From positions 82,001-146,000 of the forward strand of contig JABAKD010000104.1 in the NCBI GenBank assembly GCA_012845835.1: a stretch of 64,000 nt of DNA, given 5' to 3'. The notes beneath the pieces are model-generated. The model did no database searches. It saw nothing but the letters and a program-made list of their open reading frames with translations, and was not told the DNA's origin. This DNA comes from Undaria pinnatifida. Lineage: Eukaryota > Sar > Phaeophyceae > Laminariales > Alariaceae. Within the stretch, counting starts at the first letter, position 1. Every line of letters begins with the position of its first letter. This document shows, in pieces, positions 11,362-21,439 of this stretch. The position numbers and the translations under genes were made by a program.

Positions 11362-11505
11362 CACCTGATCTATTTTTTTTACAAATATATTTCGATTTTT
11401 TCATTGGGATCACTTTTTTTTTCCGATCGATGACACCCAGATTCGAACCACCGAAGACCAAGATTATAAGCGGACAGTCTATCTACTAGACCACAGCAGC
11501 GCAAC
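11362..11505 (-). repeat. tRNA-derived SINE-like repeat, copy 1
   Basis: The minus strand reads A-box-like TGGTCTAGTAG then B-box-like GGTTCGAATCT about 50 bases on, followed by TGGGTGTCATCGATCGG, an A-run, and sequence similar to 12336-12415. The tRNA fold is poor. The shared 3' tail with the second copy suggests a SINE rather than a functional tRNA. Confidence 0.45.
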
Positions 11506-11533
11506 ATTGATATCTATTGTATTTTACAAATAA

Positions 11534-12331
11534 GGCCATTTCTTATGCAGTCGGATTCCGCCAGTCGAAAACGGCCCTTTTCGACTGGACTTTTTTTCGA
11601 CTGGATTCTTTTGGTCCTTCTTCTTATCGCCAGTCGAGTTGATTTTATAGTTTTTGTGCTCTTCCCAGAGGCGGTTGGTGTGAAGGAGTACTGCTGTACA
11701 GCAGTCGAAATCGGTTGGCAGATCTGTGCTTCGCGCTTTCTTCGCGAGCAACGGCTCGGCGAACCCTCGTCCCAGCGAGTTGGTTTTTTGTGGCTTTGGG
11801 CTTAGCCGAACGCTGCCAAAGCTACGTTCGTGGAGTTGCACTCAGCCGAGAGCCGCCAAAGCCACAGCAGCCGCAGCCGTTGTTGACAGCATGGGATCGA
11901 GACCGCGCGCTGCTGCCGTCGTGTGATACACGCTGCTGGCGAGCGGAACTAGGAATGCGCCACGCTGACTTGCTGCGAGAAGCAACAGCTGGGACAGCCA
12001 AGCCAACGTCAGCGCCTTGTTTGATACTGCAGTGTGGTACTTGGTATGGGTGTGTGGCCGTGTGGCCGTGTGGCCGTGTGGGTGTGTGTTTGGTGGTGGG
12101 ATGAGCGATACGATCGGTTCAAACACGTGGAAAACTTTTTCGACTGAGTTTTTCGACTGGAGGATCCAGTCGAAAAAGTCGAGTTTTTCGACTGGATCCG
12201 CCAGTCGGAATTCTCAGTCGAAAAAGTTGAGTCGAAAAAGCCCTTTTCGACTGCGTAAGAAAGCCCGATTGGGGGCTTCAGTCGAAAAAGGCCGTTTTCG
12301 ACTGACAAATCCGACTGCATAAGAAATGGCC
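11534..12331. mobile_element. 0.8 kb non-autonomous element with 54 bp inverted repeats and CAGTCGAAAA subterminal motifs
   Basis: The two ends are inverted copies: GGCCATTTCTTATGCAGTCG is exact at both termini, and the similarity runs for about 54 bp through CAGTCGAAAACGGCC. The motif CAGTCGAAAA or its complement recurs many times near both ends, especially 12140-12300, as subterminal transposase-binding arrays do in several DNA transposon superfamilies. The interior (11700-12080) has only short frames with no transposase motif. I see no clear target-site duplication, and the superfamily cannot be assigned. Confidence 0.75.
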
Positions 12332-12335
12332 GAAA

Positions 12336-12425
12336 ATCGATAAATAAATACCAAGTATCGATTTTTCATGGGGATCATTTTTTTTTCCGATGACACCCGG
12401 ATTCGAACCCGCGAAGGGCATATTC
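12336..12425 (-). repeat. tRNA-derived SINE-like repeat, copy 2 (partial)
   Basis: This aligns with 11380-11450: a CGATTTTTCAT tract, GGGATCA, an eight- to nine-base T run, CCGATGACACCC, and a B-box-like GGTTCGAATCC on the minus strand. The A-box half is missing. The inverted-repeat element at 11534-12331 lies between the two copies. Confidence 0.45.
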
Positions 12426-13118
12426 CTTACGAAAAAATTTAAGTTGAGTGCACAGCAGTGCCAGTAGCCCGGCCGCTGTGAAATGCCGAGCTCATGCGAG
12501 AAATTTCTCTTTGGCCAGCAAGAGCACATCAGCAGACAGCAGCAGCAGCAGACGGCAACAGCAACAGACAGCACACACGACTAGAGCAGTTATTGCACCC
12601 TCAAAGAAAACTCAGCGGCGTATGTCGCCTGGTGCTCGTCATGCTTCCCCGCCGCAGCAAGCGGGTAGGGCTCATCTCGTCCTGTGTGTGGTGTTCGAGA
12701 AAACTCCGTTGTTATGAAAATGCTAAGTCAAGCTCCTGGGATCTGCTGTGCTTTCCGGGGTAGAATCGAGTTGCTTCCTGAGAGCTCACCCCACGCCATT
12801 GACGACTGCGGTAGCTACCGGGCCCGCCACGGTTGAATACAAGCATACACTGCTCATGGTGTGGGGTGTGTTGCCGTGTGTGTCCACGGAGTCTTGGCGG
12901 TTCCCGAAACATAAAAAACTTTGGTGGCGTTGGGTGGAATACGAGTACGAGAGGCCGCTTTGGATGGAGGCCAGCTCGTGCCAATGGAGATTACGGAAGC
13001 TATCGCCCCCCACACGGCCTAACACTAGCAGCATCGGTCTTGCGCTACTAGTGCCGCTGCCACACCAAGCTGGTAGGGATAGTCTTACTCTGTGTGTACC
13101 TGGTAGTGCTTTAGACAG

Positions 13119-13262
13119 GGGTGGTTACTTGTACTTGCCCTGGTATAGCAAAGGAAACTTTGGATCAGTCTGTCTGGTTGCTGACTAGCAAGCGAAGCAC
13201 GCAGAGAATAGAGAGGCATCGTCAGCGAGACAGGTTTAAGGTGTTATATACTGGCTGATTTC
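13119..13262 (+). repeat. Split direct repeat A1
   Basis: This matches 18796-18940 from GGGTGGTTACTTGTACTTG through GGTTTAAGGTGT and CTGGCTG. The 144 bp has only scattered substitutions and short gaps. It marks the left end of the retrotransposon. Confidence 0.85.
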
Positions 13263-13387
13263 TGCTGTAAGCGAGCTTCGCTGCGACTGCTGCTGTGAGA
13301 CTTCGCTGGGACTGCTGTGGTGACTGCCGTGGTGATAGTTCGCTGTGACTACTGCTGTGGCGAGCGCTGCGGGCTGTCTCTTCGACG

Positions 13388-14682
13388 ATGGGTGATTCGC
13401 CGGGTGCCGCGGCGCCTGCCGGGCCGCCGCAGCTCTCGCGGGCTCGGGGTCCTCCTCCGGGGCGCCAGCGGTCGGTGCGGCCTTGCCTTCGGATGACTTG
13501 CCCACGTGGGCCCGACAGGTTGAAGCCGAATTGGCCCGGATCCATAAGCGCCTTGACGAAATTTTTACCGAGTTATCGGCAACCGCTTCTTCCTCCCGCG
13601 AGGTAGCGGCTACCTGTGCTGATCAGGTAGAAATTTCGGCATCATCCTTCGACAGTTCGTGGAGAACACCTCTGGTCGGGTAGCCTCCCGACACGACGGC
13701 GGCGCTCAGGAACGGCAGCGCCAAAAATGCACAACTTGCCACCGAAAAGACCACTTGGAACAAGGTCAACACAGCTAGGAAGCTGTGAATGATTCGAGGG
13801 CGTATCCCCCCGAACCTCGGGGGGTCTTCCGCTGACCTGCAGTCGTTCGTAGGGGAGGATATCCACGTGAAAGCCAACGTCGCGTCCCAGCTTCGGTTCT
13901 TCAGTTCCTTTGACGTCGGGGCTTATGGGTCTCGCGTGGACGGGCCCATCGGGCACTCCCTGATGGTCGCCGACCGTCTCGATCTCTTGAGATTGGCTGT
14001 CGTTGCGATTCTTTCTGTGGGTCTCTCGCCCGGGGTCGCCGACGATCTCCCCTAGTCAACGCCCTTGGCGACGCGTTTACGATGACGGTGATGGGCTTGC
14101 GTGCGCACACCTTCAGCAACTACAGTATGCTGTCCGTCCCAGAAGCGCATGCAGTGCTGTGTGATATGGTTAACCGCGACATCGCTTTGTGGGTGAGTGA
14201 GCTCATGCTTGCTGCGCAGCGGTCTTCCCATGCTGTTGTCCCTCCCCCAGCTGGTACGGTGTTCGACCCCACCCATGCCCGCTTTCGTACGCGCTCTCGA
14301 ATTTTGCCGAGGCGGGGGGGAGATGCTCCGGCTCGTACTCAGCAGCATCGGTTCCGGCGCAGACAGACCCACCAAGCGGAAGTTCACCGCTCCCCCCACT
14401 GGTTCGCCCAGGTCCAAGGGAAAGGCCAATTTAAGTCTCCCTCAGGCTTGCCGGATGTTCGCGTGCACCGGTAAATGCAACTGGTCTCAGTGTAAGTTTC
14501 TGCACGAGGCCCCCGCGGCCTCGGCACTCTTGCCATCTCCACCCGCTCGCAGGGAGGAAGACGGTGGAAGCGTGGCGTCGGCGGGCGGAGGGTCGCGGGC
14601 GGTGTCGCTGCGTACGGTCCTCCCCGCAGGGGGCAACAGGGAGAGCGAGGGGGGTAGAGGCGCTGGTTCTGGTTCCGGATAA
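13388..14682 (+). pseudogene. gag-like ORF1 of the YR retrotransposon, frameshifted
   Basis: Coding-like sequence continues across successive frames: 13483-13683 (with ARQVEAELARIHKRLDEIF, a probable helical segment), 13789-14055, 14082-14474 and 14197-14682. The last frame carries a zinc-finger-like CTGKCNWSQCKFLH (C-x3-C-x4-C-x3-H) near 14462-14505, a nucleic-acid-binding motif expected in a retrotransposon Gag. At least three frame changes separate the pieces, so no intact protein can be made. The original start is unclear, and 13388 is the first ATG of a GC-rich opening frame after repeat A1. Confidence 0.6.
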
Positions 14683-14703
14683 AGACACGGGCCCTGCCGT
14701 CAG

Positions 14704-17164
14704 GTGGAGCCAACCTTTACGGGTGCAGCTGCGGCACCGGCGGCGGATGTAGCGGCTGCGTCAACAGTCGATAGTGGCGGCCGCGTGTTGGGTCGAACCT
14801 CGGGGGGCGCGACTGCGGCGTTGGCGGTTGGTGGGGGGGTTGCGTCGACGGTCGACGTTGGCGGAGCGCCGACCGTACCGGCAGTCCGCCGAGTCACGGG
14901 CGGGTTGCGGGGGCGTACGTTAAAGGCACTGGCGGGCGAAGGCGGCGTTGGGCACGAGCGTGTACCCGTTGCTCCGGGATCCGTCGTTTTCGGGAATAGA
15001 GGTGACCATGGAGAGCGCGCGTGTGCGTGTACGTTAGTCTCGGCGCGCATTGTAGGAACTAGCTTATCGGTTGCGCGCGGAGATACAGTTAGCCATAGCG
15101 AACGTGTGCGACGTTCGGAGTTTAATTGGGGGTGCGGACACGGCTCGACCGACGGCGAGCGCGCGCACGCACAGTTGGATTCGGCGGTTGAGGCGTGGTG
15201 CGCCGCGCAGGATAGCGTAACGCCGTCGGTATTGTCAACAGGTTCCGCGAATCTCGATGTGGTTGCCAACGCGGGGTCGTCTCTTTTGCGTGCCTGTGCC
15301 GGCAGTGTTGAATGGTTTACGTCCGCTGTCGGATCCGCTCGCATTGCCCCACATATTTATCCTCACATCGTTCGTCATTGGTTTGGTACCGTCAAGAACT
15401 TCCCTCGTGTTGAGCAGTTGCTCCGCGTTTTGGCACCGGGCTCCCCGGTGTGTGTTGCGCGGGGGGGTAATCTGACTGCTGAGCTTGCATACGGTAACCG
15501 CCCGAGCGTCGCCCCCCATGTCGTTGCTGTTCACCAAACGATATGTGCTGACGTGGTGCACAGTTGGGCTTTGGTGTTAAAATCAAGTTCCGCGTCCAAT
15601 ATTCGGGGTTTACGTGTTTCGCCGTTGGCCGTCGTGCTTAAGCCTAAGTTTCGCATCATTCGCGATCTCACGTTTGCGCGCGCGGGCGGCCACTCCAGCG
15701 TTAACGACGATACCGAATTTTCCCCGCCCCTTCTGCGAGCTCGGTCATGTGTCCCGGGATGTGTTGTTACGGGTGTTGTTTTTGCGACAGTTGCACGGTC
15801 CCACAGCTAGAATCGTTTTTTGCCGCGTTGACGTGAAGCACGCCTATCGTCAAGTTTTAGTTGACCCGGTAGGGGCGCCGGTGTTTGGGTACGCGATGGG
15901 CGAATACGTAGTTGTGGATCTTCGCTTGCAGTTCGGGTGGCGTAATAGTCCCGGGTTCTGGGGGCTGATGGCTTCTGCGCTGGAACATTCCCACACCCAC
16001 TCTACGTTTCAAGATGCGGCTGTTTCCCGGGGCGGCTGCCGTCAAACATGTGCGCCTTGCCCCGCCGTGGGGGATTCGGTTACGTCCTTTCCTCGCGATT
16101 GTCGAACCGTTCCCGGTAGCGGCGGCTACGCCGGGAGTCGTTTTTTCGTGCGGTACTACGTAGACGACGGCATTCTTGTCGAGGTTCAGTGGTGGCCGGA
16201 CGGCCGTCGCTGTATGCGGGCTGTGAAGTCGTTGGCGTCGGACCACTTTCGCTTGTTAGGCGTACGTGGCGCGTCCGACCCTCCTCTGTTGTCCGCCAGC
16301 AAAATCCCTAACTGGGACACGCGTCTGGAAGTGCTGGGCTGGTTGGTGGGCACAGAGGCGCTTACGGTAACGGCGCCGCTACACAAGCGCCTCAAGCTGC
16401 GATTGCTTTTAGCGGAGTGGCCCCCGACTGGCACCTATGCTTCAGCGAAGCAGGTGTCGCAGCTGGCGGGTTTCCTTATGCACATCTCTTTTGCCGTTCG
16501 TCCCGGGTCTTTCTTTGTGCATCGCTTGTTGGCTTCGGTTGGGATGCCGCGCATCGCTGCCGGTGATCACTTCGCTGGCGGAATGGCCAATCCGGGGCGG
16601 CGTGTTGTCCTTGGGCGCGAGTTCCATGCGGATCTCGAGTTCTGGCAGCGTTTTGTTGACAAAGGTGTTGACGCGCGCGGCGGGGTGCTGTCGGCGCCGA
16701 TGTATCATTTGCTGGAGAGCCTGGCACAACGTACGTTGTTCTCGGACTCGTCAAAAACCGCCGTCGGGGGATATTGTCCCTAAACCGATGTTTACTGGCG
16801 CTATGATCTCACAGCCCAGGAACAGTCACGGTTTTTCGGCTCGACTAAGTCCGTCCGCGGCGTGGACGACTTGTCTATCAACGTGCTTGAACTTTTGGGC
16901 ATGGTTGTGTCGGAATTTTTCCTAGTGTCTTCGTGTGCCGATCGACGGTCAGCGACGGGAGACTGTGCTTTGTTGCGAGGAGACAACAAGGCCGCCGTTC
17001 ATTGGGTGCGGCGGTGTCGGGGGGGGCTGGAACCGCGTTCGGGTGCCCTCATGCGTCTCCTCGGCGTTCTTGAAGTGTTATCCGGACGGCATTTCGAGGA
17101 AGCGCATGCGCGTGGTATCCACAACAACGCTGCCGCCGACGGTATCTCTCGCTGGGTCGTGGCT
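14704..17164 (+). pseudogene. Reverse transcriptase and RNase H of the YR retrotransposon, frameshifted
   Basis: Reverse transcriptase begins in the frame 14704-15810 (SPLAVVLKPKFRIIRDLTF near 15620-15680) and shifts near 15710 into the frame 15614-16783. There FCRVDVKHAYRQVLVD supplies the first catalytic aspartate motif, QFGWRNSPGFWG the following conserved block, and FVRYYVDDGILVE (about 16147-16185) the YVDD active-site box. RNase H starts with LFSDSSKTAVGGY near 16740, then shifts frame to continue as INVLELLGMVVSEF, ALLRGDNKAAVHW and HARGIHNNAAADGISRW (16880-17160), giving recognisable D, E, D and terminal D positions. Two or more frameshifts disable it. This order and these motifs are typical of DIRS-order elements. 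Confidence 0.8.
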
Positions 17165-17178
17165 CCGTTCTTGATAAT

Positions 17179-18369
17179 TTGCGCGCCGTTTGTCCCAACA
17201 TCCCGTGGGAGATTCGGGAACTGGGGACTATCGGCATTTCTCTATGTACTTCGGTGTTGGCCTCGGACTCATGCGACACGCCGTTGTGGCCTCGACTGAA
17301 CGAGCTTATTTGGGGTATTTTTGGAGCATGGGTAGACATTCGGTTACGTTCTGTTGTTCCCGTCTTTCTTGATCGCGGCATTGACGATATGACCAACGTG
17401 TGGCATTTGTTTGAGTACGTAGCGTACGCGTTTGCTACCAAGAAACTGCTGTCGGCGACCATCGAAAGCCTTCTGTCGGCCATCAAGTTTTTTCATCGTA
17501 TTTCAAGCGGTTTCGAGCTCGACACCGCTCACCCCGTCATCGCGAGCGCCCTCAAAGGTGCGGCGCGCTCGCATGCAGAAGTGGGTAATCAGGCGACCGT
17601 GCGTCGGCCCGTGTCGTGGGCTATGTTGCTTGCTGGCAAAGCTTTGATCCCTGCTTGGCGTAACGGGGGGCGCTTGTTGTGGCTTGAGTTGTGTGCGTCG
17701 TTTTGTTTTTTGACCCGCGTGTTCGAAATGTTCGCGGAAACCCGGTCGCGTACCCACGAAGCGTATTGTTTACGGCGGGCAGACGTGGCTTCCTTTCTCG
17801 GTCGGGTACAGTTGGGGGTGGTGCAATAGTCGAGAGCCGACCACGTCGAGGTTCGATTTCCTGGGTCTAAGGGTGACCAGTTGCGCAAAGGGGCGGTTAT
17901 TTCGTGCGTTCGGGCGGGTTCACCGAGGCCCGTGGGGGCCGGTGGCGGTGCTGTCGATCTTATGCTCGAGCTGATGTCTTGTTATTTGTTTTTGCCTTCA
18001 TCGGCTTCCTTGGTGGCGTATGGCAGTGTTGGTGGCAGATGGTCCATGTAGATGAAGCAACAAGCGACGGTAGCCCTGCGAGAAGTGGTTGCGTTGGCGG
18101 GCGTGCGGGCGGATGAGTACGCTCTGCACTCCCTTAGGTTTGGGGGCGCAACGCACTTATCAGCATGGGGTGCCTCTCCAGAGACGTTGCAACGGGAGGG
18201 CCGGTGGGCGTCTGATGCCTATAAGGCGTACGTTCGTAGCCACGGGAAGGATGCCAGCCCGGTAGCAAATGTAATGGTCCAGGAGGGGATGAGTAACGGG
18301 ATCCAGCCGGCGGAGGAGCAGGGTACAGATTGGGGGCAAGTTAACCCCATTCCAAATCTGGAGGGGTAG
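17179..18369 (+). pseudogene. Tyrosine recombinase of the YR retrotransposon, interrupted by stops
   Basis: A single frame runs from about 17179 to 18369 but has in-frame TAG codons at 17827-17829 and 18049-18051. The N-terminal part (17300-17560) looks like a helical core-binding domain. The catalytic part shows a candidate first arginine in CFLTRVFEMFAE (about 17705), the HSLRFGGATHLSA box (18127-18165) with the conserved H-x-x-R, and WASDAYKAYVRSH (18208-18245) with the candidate tyrosine nucleophile. This recombinase would integrate circular cDNA without target duplication, consistent with the split-repeat layout. The two stops indicate a non-functional copy unless read through. Confidence 0.75.
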
Positions 18370-18530
18370 AAGTCGACGTAACTACTTCAGATAGTACGCA
18401 ACCTTATCATTTGTGTCAGGCGGATAGAAAGGAGAAGTTGGATCTTGACGTGCGTATCTTAGGGGTATAGCAAAGGGGGTAGGGGAGGGACGCAATGCGT
18501 CCGTAAGCTGAGCCAAATACCATTGTCGAA

Positions 18531-18706
18531 GGCTGGCGTCCAAAACTCGACATTGCCAGTTGGGATGGAACTTGACTCAGGGTTACGGACGATAGCGTGG
18601 GGCTGCTGCTGGAGCAGCCCCGGGGGCCTGCCCCTCTCTCCGCACCCCGTGCTCCGAGCGGGGGGTGCGCAATAATATGATACAACTTCGAAAATAAAAT
18701 ACAAAC
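18531..18706 (+). repeat. Split direct repeat B1
   Basis: This 176 bp segment matches 19613-19788 closely, from GGCTGGCGTC through GGGCTGCTG, GGGGGCCTGCCCCTCTCTCC and the CGGGGGGTGCGCAATAAT block to AAAATACAAA. It includes a G/C-rich hairpin. Confidence 0.85.
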
Positions 18707-18795
18707 CGTATTATAATCGAGGCACGAGACAATAAGGGTTTTGTATGTACGGAAGAAGTTTGAGGTTATTGCACGTTGACCAACGAGATCAACGC

Positions 18796-18940
18796 GGGTG
18801 GTTACTTGTACTTGTCCTGGTATAGCAAGGAGAACCTTGGATCAGTCTGTCTGGTTGCTGACTAGCAAGCGAATCACGCACAGAAGAGAGGGGCATCGTC
18901 AGCGATACAGGTTTAAGGTGTGATACACTGGCTGGTTTCC
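18796..18940 (+). repeat. Split direct repeat A2
   Basis: Second copy of A1 (13119-13262). It lies 89 bp after B1, as expected in the B1-A2-B2 right end of PAT/Ngaro elements. Confidence 0.85.
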
Positions 18941-18944
18941 CACC

Positions 18945-19612
18945 CACCCGCCCGTGCTTTTGAGGGAGTCAGCGGAGGGGGAATGAGGTGGTCGCAGCAA
19001 CGCGGGCAGAGTGTTCGTTGCTGTTAGCTACACGTACCTAGGGAGGCGGTGTGCAGCCGCCCGGGTGCCGTAGGTTGCGCGTTTGGATTTATTCTATGTG
19101 TTGTGCCCAGGGCCCCTGTTTATGTCGTCAGAGTGGCGTGCGAACGTCTCCAAGCTGGAGGTGCGCCCTTTTCCGTCGGGAAACTGTATTATGCAATGCA
19201 GGCGTTCGTGCGATGTCGGTTTGCTTACCGTGCTTCGCGAACATGCACGCATGTCTCCACGCTGGAGGTGCGTCCATTCTTCCCCGTATGGAATTTGCAG
19301 TGTGCTGTGCAGATGTTGTGTGATGACGGGTGCAAGCAGGCGCAGTGGTTTGATCCCACACTTAGCTTGGTATTAGCGCAATCTGAAACTGCTGGAGAGA
19401 GATTTGTCCGTAATAGTGCTGCTTGGCCGCGGAGTACAAATGTATACTGGCGTTATATATTATGGGTGTATTATGGGTGCTCCTCTAGTACACGATATAT
19501 TATGGGTGCTCCTCTAGTACACGATATTTGCGTTAGATGTGTCGTGTGTGCGCTTGTGCTGAGTGCCACAGTGCAGTAATATGTGTTTGTTTTTTCGAGT
19601 CTTCCAGGTGGA
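18945..19612. other. Spacer between A2 and B2 with internal duplications
   Basis: No gene is recognised. A segment around GCTGGAGGTGCG is duplicated (19150-19240 and 19258-19320), and a roughly 30 bp unit, TTATGGGTGCTCCTCTAGTA plus CACGATAT, occurs twice in tandem at 19470-19528. It separates two repeats that are usually close in this element type. Confidence 0.55.
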
Positions 19613-19788
19613 GGCTGGCGTCGAAAGCTCGACATTACCAGTTGGGATGGAACTTGATTCAGGGCTACGGACGATAGGGTGGGGCTGCTGTTGGAGCGGC
19701 CCCGGGGGCCTGCCCCTCTCTCCGCCCCCCGTGCTCCGAGCGGGGGGTGCGCAATAATGTGATATAACTTCGAAAGCAAAATACAAAA
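19613..19788 (+). repeat. Split direct repeat B2
   Basis: Second copy of B1 and the probable right boundary of the retrotransposon. Here the hairpin arms are CCCCCCG and CGGGGGG around GTGCTCCGAG-like loop sequence. Confidence 0.85.
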
Positions 19789-19789
19789 C

Positions 19790-21439
19790 AGAAAACACTG
19801 AAGAAAGACACTAGCTTTTTTTCGCAATTTATTTATTTCACGTGGAAACCCTATATCTGGTATTACTTTCCAGCGCTTCTCCGCCGACCGCCGGTATTTT
19901 ATCACGCTTCCGTCTGCGGGGCATGCAGGAGGTCCGCCAGTACGCTACGGGCCACGTTTTCGCCCCGGCACGGCTCGGCTCTACGCGTTCTGAGGGTGGA
20001 AAGTCGTGCGCGCTGGCTCGTTGGCTCGTTTTCAAGGGTTTGCATTTCGCCTGATCGCCTAGCGCAGGGCAATGGAAACGCAGAACTTCAGCTTCTAGTG
20101 CCGATATTTTTTTGCTTTATCTGTATACGACATCCACCTTAAGCTCTTTCCGTTTTGGCAGGCACACACCCATAGTGTACCAGTGGCCATCCGTAAAAGA
20201 GAGTTCATTTGTGGCCGCCACGACGAAAAACTAAAATAGCAGCTGCGCTTCAGCCTATTTCCTTTGCGATATTCACAGGCCGGGCTTGTGTGTGCTTTAT
20301 GTGTGCAATGCTCTGTTCATCCTAGACCATGCACTTATTACAAGAGCGGCGCAAATGACTCTCCGTTGGGATGGTCGTGGATGCCGCGCAGGAGAACAGA
20401 AACACGCAAATTTTCCGAATTCCAAAAAAAACACGCCACCACAGCAAAAAGTGTATGCAAAAGAGTACAACAGCACCGAGCGGTACAACATCAGCCTCGC
20501 TTCAAGCAGCAGCGATACCCCAGCAGCCGCGCTTCGAAGTCTTCGCGTTGCGACAGCCACGGGGCTTTCATTGTGTGTCTGTCTGTGTCGTACAGTGCTC
20601 AGCCAGAGGAGCAATCACGACCACACGTTCACGTGTGCTGCATAAATCAAGTACACATCGTCGAACCACACCATGTGATAAAATTATTTACTTTGGCCTT
20701 CCTTTTCGACTTGCGATTCACCCGGGATTTCGTGCCACCTACGTCCCAAAGGGGAACCGTGATTCTTGCGGAATACCTGGTTCACGCTAGGTGTTGTTTT
20801 GTCGTAGTGTTTGCCGACTGTCGTTACACACAGCCATACGTAAAAACCGTACACGGACGGCGTCACCGCGACATGAAGGGAACGTCTTCAACACCCACTC
20901 TCGGGATGTTTTTAGGAAGTTATGTGCTCAAGATGATGAGCAGTTGGTTGTGTTTGTGGTCGAAATGGAAATACATGAGTACGGAAAAGTAGGCTTGGAA
21001 GAGCGGGGGGCAAATGACGGCGTGGTGAAGGTGGCGTAGACACACATGCTTATCTCAGCAAAGGGGTGTACGACACGAATTTTGGACAGTATTGCAGCCG
21101 GTGACAGCATTGATTGGTAGATTGGTAGCTTCCCGATAGAGGCGAGTCAACGCATACAGCAGTACGTACGATACAGCACGCCGAATGACGAAGAGGAACG
21201 ATTGGATGAATTCGCTGAATTCGCTGGCAGTCTCGCGGAAAACGAAGTATGTTGTTTGGCTGAATATCCGAGCCAACGTCCAAACTAAAAACGTCCAAAC
21301 AAAAATAATCTTCTTTGGCATGGCGAAAACACCAATAATAGTCTATAGCCTATATATATCTGATGCATACATACATTACACTGACCCATAAGGTATTATT
21401 CCAACAGCTTAAGTCTGCCGTTTACGACGTTTCGCACGC
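19790..21439. other. No gene recognised
   Basis: The longest frame (20264-20992 plus, 242 codons) has no recognisable domain and overlaps open frames in the other two phases. A stretch at 20515-20600 resembles 51240-51310 (both contain CAGCAGCCGCGCTT), suggesting a dispersed repeat rather than a gene. Confidence 0.4.

Larger units (their letters stand above)
13119..19788 (+). mobile_element. Decayed Ngaro/PAT-type tyrosine-recombinase retrotransposon
   Basis: A 6.7 kb element with the coding order gag-like, reverse transcriptase, RNase H, tyrosine recombinase. Its repeats are arranged A1 (13119-13262), coding region, B1 (18531-18706), A2 (18796-18940), B2 (19613-19788). Split direct repeats of the A1...B1-A2-B2 kind, together with a tyrosine recombinase instead of a DDE integrase, define the PAT and Ngaro members of the DIRS order. 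Multiple stops and frameshifts in every ORF show it is dead. The 670 bp between A2 and B2 is longer than expected for the group and may be an insertion or a species-specific spacer. Confidence 0.8.

Noticed and set aside
20264..20992. 242-codon plus frame
   Set aside because: No domain, overlaps open frames in other phases, and part is a dispersed repeat shared with 51.2 kb.
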